Shown: positions 6,798-10,023 of the stretch, piece by piece
Numbering within the stretch: the stretch's first letter is position 1
Layout of the letters: the number at the start of each line of letters is the position of its first letter
Assembly: GCA_937893485.1 (NCBI GenBank)
Contig: CALBJL010000133.1
Location: 1-10,023 of the forward strand
Length of the DNA: 10,023 bases
Source of the DNA: an uncultured bacterium
Lineage (GTDB): Bacteria > Bacillota > Clostridia > Lachnospirales > Lachnospiraceae
Direction: 5' to 3'
The notes under the pieces: generated by a model
Told to the model about the DNA's origin: nothing
Databases searched by the model: none
The model's input: only the letters and a program-made list of their open reading frames with translations
Translations under genes and position numbers: made by a program

Positions 6798-7610
6798 TTA
6801 TTTGTTCTGGAAAGGAACGACCTTTAACTTCTTCTCAGGATCTTTCTCTAAGAAGTTACCCATTCCTGCCTTCTGATCCTCTGTCTCGAAACAGCTTCCG
6901 AACAGCTTCTCCTCAATCACGATCGCATCATCCATCTTTGCATCCAGACCATCGTTGATTGCTTTCTTGCATGCACGTACAGCGATCGGAGCGTTTGCTG
7001 CGATGATAGAAGCGAGCTTCTTAGCTGCGGGCATCAGTTCCTCTGCGGAATATACATTGTTTACGAGACCGATTCTGTAAGCCTCATCAGCCTTGATGTT
7101 GCGTGCGCTGTAGATCATCTCTTTTGCCTTGCCTACACCAACGACTCTTGCCAGTCTCTGTGTGCCGCCAAATCCGGGTGTGATTCCCAGACCTACCTCG
7201 GGCTGTCCGAAGATTGCATTGTCAGAGCAGATACGGATATCACAGCTCATAGCGATCTCACATCCGCCGCCTAATGCAAATCCGTTGATTGCACAGATTA
7301 CGGGAACCGGTAAAGTCTCCAGCTTGCGGAATACATCGTTACCCTTCTTACCGAAAGCCTCGCCCTCAGCCTTTGTCAGTGTGCTCATCTCTCCGATGTC
7401 TGCGCCTGCTACAAATGACTTGAATGCGTTGCCCTTCTTGTCAGCGCCGCCTGTCAGAATGACTGCACGGATATCAGCGTTAGCATTGATCTCGTCCAGC
7501 GCTGCATCCAGCTCGTTTAATGTCTCGCTGTTTAATGCATTCAGTGCAGCGGGTCTGGTAATTGTAAGGATCGCAATCGCGCCTTCAACTTCTAATGTTA
7601 AATTGTTCAT
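6798..7610 (-). CDS. crt: Enoyl-CoA hydratase / 3-hydroxybutyryl-CoA dehydratase (crotonase)
   Basis: Crotonase-fold enzyme adding or removing water across the C2-C3 bond of short acyl-CoAs; in clostridia this step turns 3-hydroxybutyryl-CoA into crotonyl-CoA on the way to butyrate. The oxyanion-hole segment VAGADI (67-72), NGFALGGGCEIAMSCD (109-124, with Glu118) and FGQPEVGLGITPGFGGTQRL (134-153, with Glu138) are all present, so both catalytic Glu residues are conserved. At 270 residues it is about ten longer than usual, partly from extra residues (DKKGNAFKS, 57-65) just before VAGADI. AGGAGG is well placed before the ATG. It stands alone between its own promoter and a strong terminator; the bcd-etf-thl-hbd partners that usually accompany butyrate crt are absent here. 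The symbol is by similarity, and exact substrate choice is uncertain. Confidence 0.9.
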   Translation of the reverse strand: MNNLTLEVEGAIAILTITRPAALNALNSETLNELDAALDEINANADIRAVILTGGADKKGNAFKSFVAGADIGEMSTLTKAEGEAFGKKGNDVFRKLETLPVPVICAINGFALGGGCEIAMSCDIRICSDNAIFGQPEVGLGITPGFGGTQRLARVVGVGKAKEMIYSARNIKADEAYRIGLVNNVYSAEELMPAAKKLASIIAANAPIAVRACKKAINDGLDAKMDDAIVIEEKLFGSCFETEDQKAGMGNFLEKDPEKKLKVVPFQNK

Positions 7611-7678
7611 TGATTTACCCTCCTATGGTTAATGTTCACGTTGCAGCGGTCTTTGACCGTCACATCAGCTTTTATCTT

Positions 7679-7707
7679 AATGTACCATTTTGTGAAAGAT
7701 TTGTCAA
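7679..7707 (-). promoter_or_regulatory. Consensus promoter of the crotonase gene
   Basis: On the - strand: TTGACA (7707-7702), 17-base spacer, TACATT (7684-7679). The -35 box contains the mecA stop codon (TGA, 7706-7704). The leader to the crotonase ATG is about 60 bases and holds a small hairpin (CGGTC-AAA-GACCG). The perfect -35 and clean ribosome site suggest high expression. Confidence 0.8.
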
Positions 7708-8393
7708 TGTCGGAACAGCTTTTGCAGCTGGGTAATTGCGCGCTCCTTCAACATACATTTTCCATGCTCGCGTATGTATGCGATCTGCATCTCATTGGCA
7801 CTCGCCGCTTCCAGAAATTCCATTGATGCAGACACGACCCTGCAGAGCTGTTTGATGTCCATGCCGCCCTTTTGCAAAACGAGTCCATAGATGCCATCGT
7901 CCTCAAGATAGTAGAGCGAGCTGTCGAGTCCGAGTTCCTCTTCGATCCCCGCAGACACATTTCTGCAAAACGCGCCCAGATCTTCCATTCCGTGAAATTC
8001 GAGCAGATAAGTCTCCTGCCCTGCCCGAGCGCCGTTTTCCCCGTCAGCCGCATTGTCCTGCTGATCCTTCGCCTTCTCGTTGACCGCATCCGACAGATTG
8101 CTCATCGCGGAGCGCAAGCCCTCCAGCAGCTCCATGAAGTTGCTGCCTGCCTGCTTTTCCGAGAATGTCAGTGCCAGCATGTTCTCCGGCAGCGCCGCCA
8201 CCTGAATCGTCAGCGGTCCTCCCTGCACCCGGAAACCGACCTCCTGCTCTGCCTGTGAGAGCATCTTGCGCAAAAACTCCTCCGTGCGTCCGCTGTTTGA
8301 CATAAAATCATCCATATCCAGCCCGTTTTCCATCAATTCATCCTGCGAAACGATGCAACGAACCGTATCCGTGCTGATCCGTTTAAATCTCAT
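7704..8393 (-). CDS. mecA: MecA-family adaptor protein for ClpC
   Basis: Adaptor that binds target proteins and delivers them to the ClpCP protease; in Bacillus it controls ComK and has also been reported to restrain Spo0A. The N-terminal substrate-binding domain (about 1-80) has the family start MRFKRISTDTVRC and the segment MDDFMSNSGRTEEFLRKML (27-45). An acidic, low-complexity linker (about 100-126) leads to the ClpC-binding C-terminal domain (127-223), with YLLEFHGMEDLGAFCR (129-144), LYYLEDDGIYGLVL (160-173) and IREHGKCMLKERAI (207-220). Its 229 residues match the family. The ATG lies 17 bases after the stop of the Spo0A-like gene, with GAGGTG in the gap, so it is almost surely co-transcribed with it. 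That makes the neighbouring regulator a candidate partner or target, which is inference. Confidence 0.93.
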   Translation of the reverse strand: MRFKRISTDTVRCIVSQDELMENGLDMDDFMSNSGRTEEFLRKMLSQAEQEVGFRVQGGPLTIQVAALPENMLALTFSEKQAGSNFMELLEGLRSAMSNLSDAVNEKAKDQQDNAADGENGARAGQETYLLEFHGMEDLGAFCRNVSAGIEEELGLDSSLYYLEDDGIYGLVLQKGGMDIKQLCRVVSASMEFLEAASANEMQIAYIREHGKCMLKERAITQLQKLFRH

Positions 8394-8410
8394 TTGTAAT
8401 CACCTCGATG

Positions 8411-9250
8411 TCATACTTCCCGATCATCTGTAACTATTTTCTGCCATCCATCCCCTTTTTCAAATTTACTCGCCATATTGAGAATAAATTCTGCATTGGA
8501 CGGTCTTGCGTTCTCCTCATCATAACGGAATGTATAATGCTGGTACAGCTGCACGATATTTGCCTTGACAAACACACTCTCGATCGCCCATCTCATCGCG
8601 CGCTCAATGCGTGTCTCTGTCGTATTCCACCGCTTTGCGATTTCCGGATAAAGCCAGCCCGATACATGGATGGTCGTATCCTTACGCTCCACGCAAAGTA
8701 CGATCGCATCCAGCAGATAACGGAAACCGAGCATTTTATGCCGGAATCCCATCTCCTCCAGTTCTGTCTGTACCTGCCGCCGGAGCGCATAGGTATCCAG
8801 CTCCTCACGGATCTGCGCGATCACGGTGCCGGTCTCGTCTGCCGGCTCCGCAAAAAAGCGGTATGGGTACAGTTTTTCAATCATTTGTAATACATATGCC
8901 GGTGAATATGTCTGGTTCAGCTTCTGGCACACCAGATCCACGCCATTCATCCGCATATAGCCAATCGTTGCCCTTGAGGTTGTATAAGTGGACAATATGA
9001 TCAACGGTTTTTCTTCCGGTGGATTGTTGATCTCGTCTAACAGGCTGATGCCGTCGCCCTCTGCCAGTTCCATCTCCATGATGACGACATCTGCGCCCTG
9101 TGTGCGTAAATAATCAACTGCCGGTGCCTGCCGATCCGTGTCGAATACAAGTTCCATGTCCGGCATATGTGCCACCGCCTCACGATATACTTCGCGGGTA
9201 TGTACATCCGGTTCTATAAGCATAATTCTGATCTGATCTTTCATCGCCAT
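8411..9250 (-). CDS. Spo0A-like regulator with a degenerate receiver domain
   Basis: DNA-binding regulator built like Spo0A: receiver (about 7-127), linker, and Spo0A C-terminal domain (about 158-263). The C-terminal domain is well kept: MGFRHKMLGFRYLLDAI (167-183), LYPEIAKRWNTTETRIERAMR (200-220, the recognition region that contacts 0A boxes in Spo0A) and RPSNAEFI (249-256). The receiver is not canonical. Where Spo0A has its phosphorylated Asp, this protein has Glu59 (VVIMEMELAEGDG, 55-67). The N-terminal acidic pair reads Glu13-Pro14. Lys110 and Ser87/Thr88 remain, but the usual Pro after Lys is Leu. This suggests a regulator not switched by phosphorylation, with Glu perhaps imitating the active state. 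It is not the standard spoIVB-linked spo0A locus. It sits 29 bases after the PH gene and 17 before mecA. The ATG at 9244 is a close alternative start. Confidence 0.88.
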   Translation of the reverse strand: MAMKDQIRIMLIEPDVHTREVYREAVAHMPDMELVFDTDRQAPAVDYLRTQGADVVIMEMELAEGDGISLLDEINNPPEEKPLIILSTYTTSRATIGYMRMNGVDLVCQKLNQTYSPAYVLQMIEKLYPYRFFAEPADETGTVIAQIREELDTYALRRQVQTELEEMGFRHKMLGFRYLLDAIVLCVERKDTTIHVSGWLYPEIAKRWNTTETRIERAMRWAIESVFVKANIVQLYQHYTFRYDEENARPSNAEFILNMASKFEKGDGWQKIVTDDREV

Positions 9251-9279
9251 CTCACCCTTCCGCGTATCCTGAACAGATC

Positions 9280-9666
9280 TTAGTTATCCGAATCGTCATC
9301 ATCATCGTCATCCAGTTCTGTCATAAACTCACGTGATGATACCCGGTTGGAGCGGCGTGATTCCTCGACCAGATCCGATAACTGATCCTTGACACGCTCG
9401 GAATTTTTGATATTGGTAATATCGAAATTCTTCATCGTCTTGTCTACAGAATTGCATCTGATCGTGCCAAGTCCGAATATTCGCTGAAACAGGCTGCGCC
9501 TCAACGAAATATCCAAAATACGGTACAGACGCACCTCATCGTCATTCTGGTTAAAAAATCCTGTCTTGATCACCAGCCTGTCACTGCTCAGCTCATATTT
9601 TGTAAATGTCCATGGCAGACCGCACCAGATACGTTTGCGGTCCTTCCATACTAAATTCTGTTCCAT
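9280..9666 (-). CDS. Small bacterial PH-domain protein
   Basis: A 128-residue protein with one bacterial pleckstrin-homology-like domain of the YdbS/bPH2 type (about 5-100). The usual pattern is visible: WCGLPWTFTKYELSSDRLVI (14-33), then GFFNQNDDEVRLYRILDISLRRSLFQRIFGLGTI (36-69), where RI.DI...SL.QR.FG.GTI is the family signature. Unlike many YdbS-like proteins it has no transmembrane helices, so it is probably soluble or peripheral. The tail (118-128) is almost all acid (ELDD repeated, ending DSDN). Its molecular job is unknown. AAAAGGAG precedes the ATG at good spacing. It is the first gene of the run leading to the Spo0A-like regulator and mecA. Confidence 0.85.
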   Translation of the reverse strand: MEQNLVWKDRKRIWCGLPWTFTKYELSSDRLVIKTGFFNQNDDEVRLYRILDISLRRSLFQRIFGLGTIRCNSVDKTMKNFDITNIKNSERVKDQLSDLVEESRRSNRVSSREFMTELDDDDDDDSDN

Positions 9667-9703
9667 AGCGATTCTCCTTTTCCTGTTATTCCTGTGTTAA
9701 GTA

Positions 9704-9910
9704 GTTGCGAAACTATATTAAAACATCTTGTCTCTTGTCTGGCGGCGGTTGCAGCAGTATCCCGATCAGGCTGCTCCGATTGCCCAGCGGTGTCTCGCTT
9801 TGTTTTGCCAAGTACCGCTGGCTCTGTCTGCAAGCTCGCACTTCGCCGGACAAACGTCGCATCTGACGGGAACTACTGCGCCTGCCGCCAGCAGCCATAT
9901 GTTACGCAAC
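9704..9910. repeat. Large imperfect palindrome E3 upstream of the PH-domain gene
   Basis: Outer arms: GTTGCGAAACTATAT (9704-9718) with ATATGTTACGCAAC (9897-9910). Middle arms: 9739-9769 (CTGGCGGC...GCAG.AGT.TCCCG.TCAG) with 9863-9891. Inner arms: CCAGCGGT (9784-9791) with ACCGCTGG (9814-9821), a perfect 8 bp. The left arm carries roughly 17 extra bases (9719-9738) without a partner. No credible ORF is present. Like E1 and E2, it is a nested palindrome in a gene-free space, but no close sequence match to either was seen by eye. Confidence 0.65.
9712..9741 (-). promoter_or_regulatory. Candidate promoter of the PH / Spo0A-like / mecA operon
   Basis: On the - strand: CAGACA (9741-9736, four of six consensus bases), 18-base spacer, TATAGT (9717-9712, five of six). 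Transcription would start near 9705, about 39 bases before the PH-gene ATG. Both boxes lie in the left arm of palindrome E3. This is the best match in the gap, but only moderate. Confidence 0.4.
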
Positions 9911-9944
9911 GCAAAAACATTCATCTCGTGAAGCTGCGTATGAA

Positions 9945-10023
9945 CACAAGTCTGCCAACCGTTATGGGTGCAGCGCGAGCAAAGCCATGTCTGATTTTGC
10001 TGCCTTTGCACGATGGAGATGAG
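9945..10023. repeat. Left part of palindromic repeat E4, cut by the window end
   Basis: The last 33 bases (9991-10023) match the reverse complement of 1848-1880, the right arm of E1, at 31 positions. They also resemble the left arm of E1 (1762-1797) in direct orientation, as expected for palindromic relatives. The flank from CACAAG at 9945 (then GCCA, ACCG, TTAT) follows the same order as E1 from 1695, with about 20 fewer bases before the core. The window stops where E1 would enter its loop. Bases 9911-9944 lie between E3 and E4 and show nothing recognisable. Confidence 0.65.

Overview
The window reads as chromosomal DNA of a moderate-GC, low-copy-repeat Firmicute, most likely a Lachnospiraceae-type gut Clostridium. 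This is inferred from the gene set (Spo0A-type DNA-binding domain, MecA, a clostridial crotonase), strong Shine-Dalgarno sites and sigma-A-like promoters. No gene here fixes the species. There are nine confident protein genes: one on the + strand (nicotinate phosphoribosyltransferase) and eight on the - strand. No rRNA, tRNA, CRISPR array, integrase or transposase is visible.

Layout from left to right. Positions 1-208 hold a strong hairpin and a clear promoter for pncB (209-1660, +; NAD salvage). Positions 1661-2151, between convergent genes, hold two large imperfect palindromes (about 1695-1928 and 1965-2144) and no gene. A two-gene - strand operon follows: UDP-galactopyranose mutase (glf) and a family-2 glycosyltransferase, overlapping by 4 bp. 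These point to a galactofuranose-containing surface glycan. Upstream of it lies a 10-TM EamA/DMT exporter with its own extended -10 promoter. Next come mutY (A/G-specific adenine glycosylase) and a crotonase (enoyl-CoA/3-hydroxybutyryl-CoA dehydratase type) that ends in a textbook terminator. The last cluster, in - strand transcription order, is a small bacterial PH-domain protein, a Spo0A-like regulator, and MecA (ClpC adaptor). Positions 9667-10023 hold a third large palindrome and the left part of a fourth, which shares a 31/33-base core with the first.

Two points stand out. (1) The Spo0A-like protein keeps an intact-looking Spo0A DNA-binding domain, but its receiver has Glu (residue 59) where the phosphorylated Asp should be and an incomplete acidic pocket. 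It is probably a phosphorylation-independent regulator, and it sits directly upstream of mecA in the same apparent operon. (2) The intergenic spaces contain several long nested palindromes, two of them clearly related. They look like a family of mobile or structured intergenic repeats, and one appears to carry the promoter region of the PH/Spo0A-like/mecA operon. Neither amounts to a proven new system; both are testable leads.
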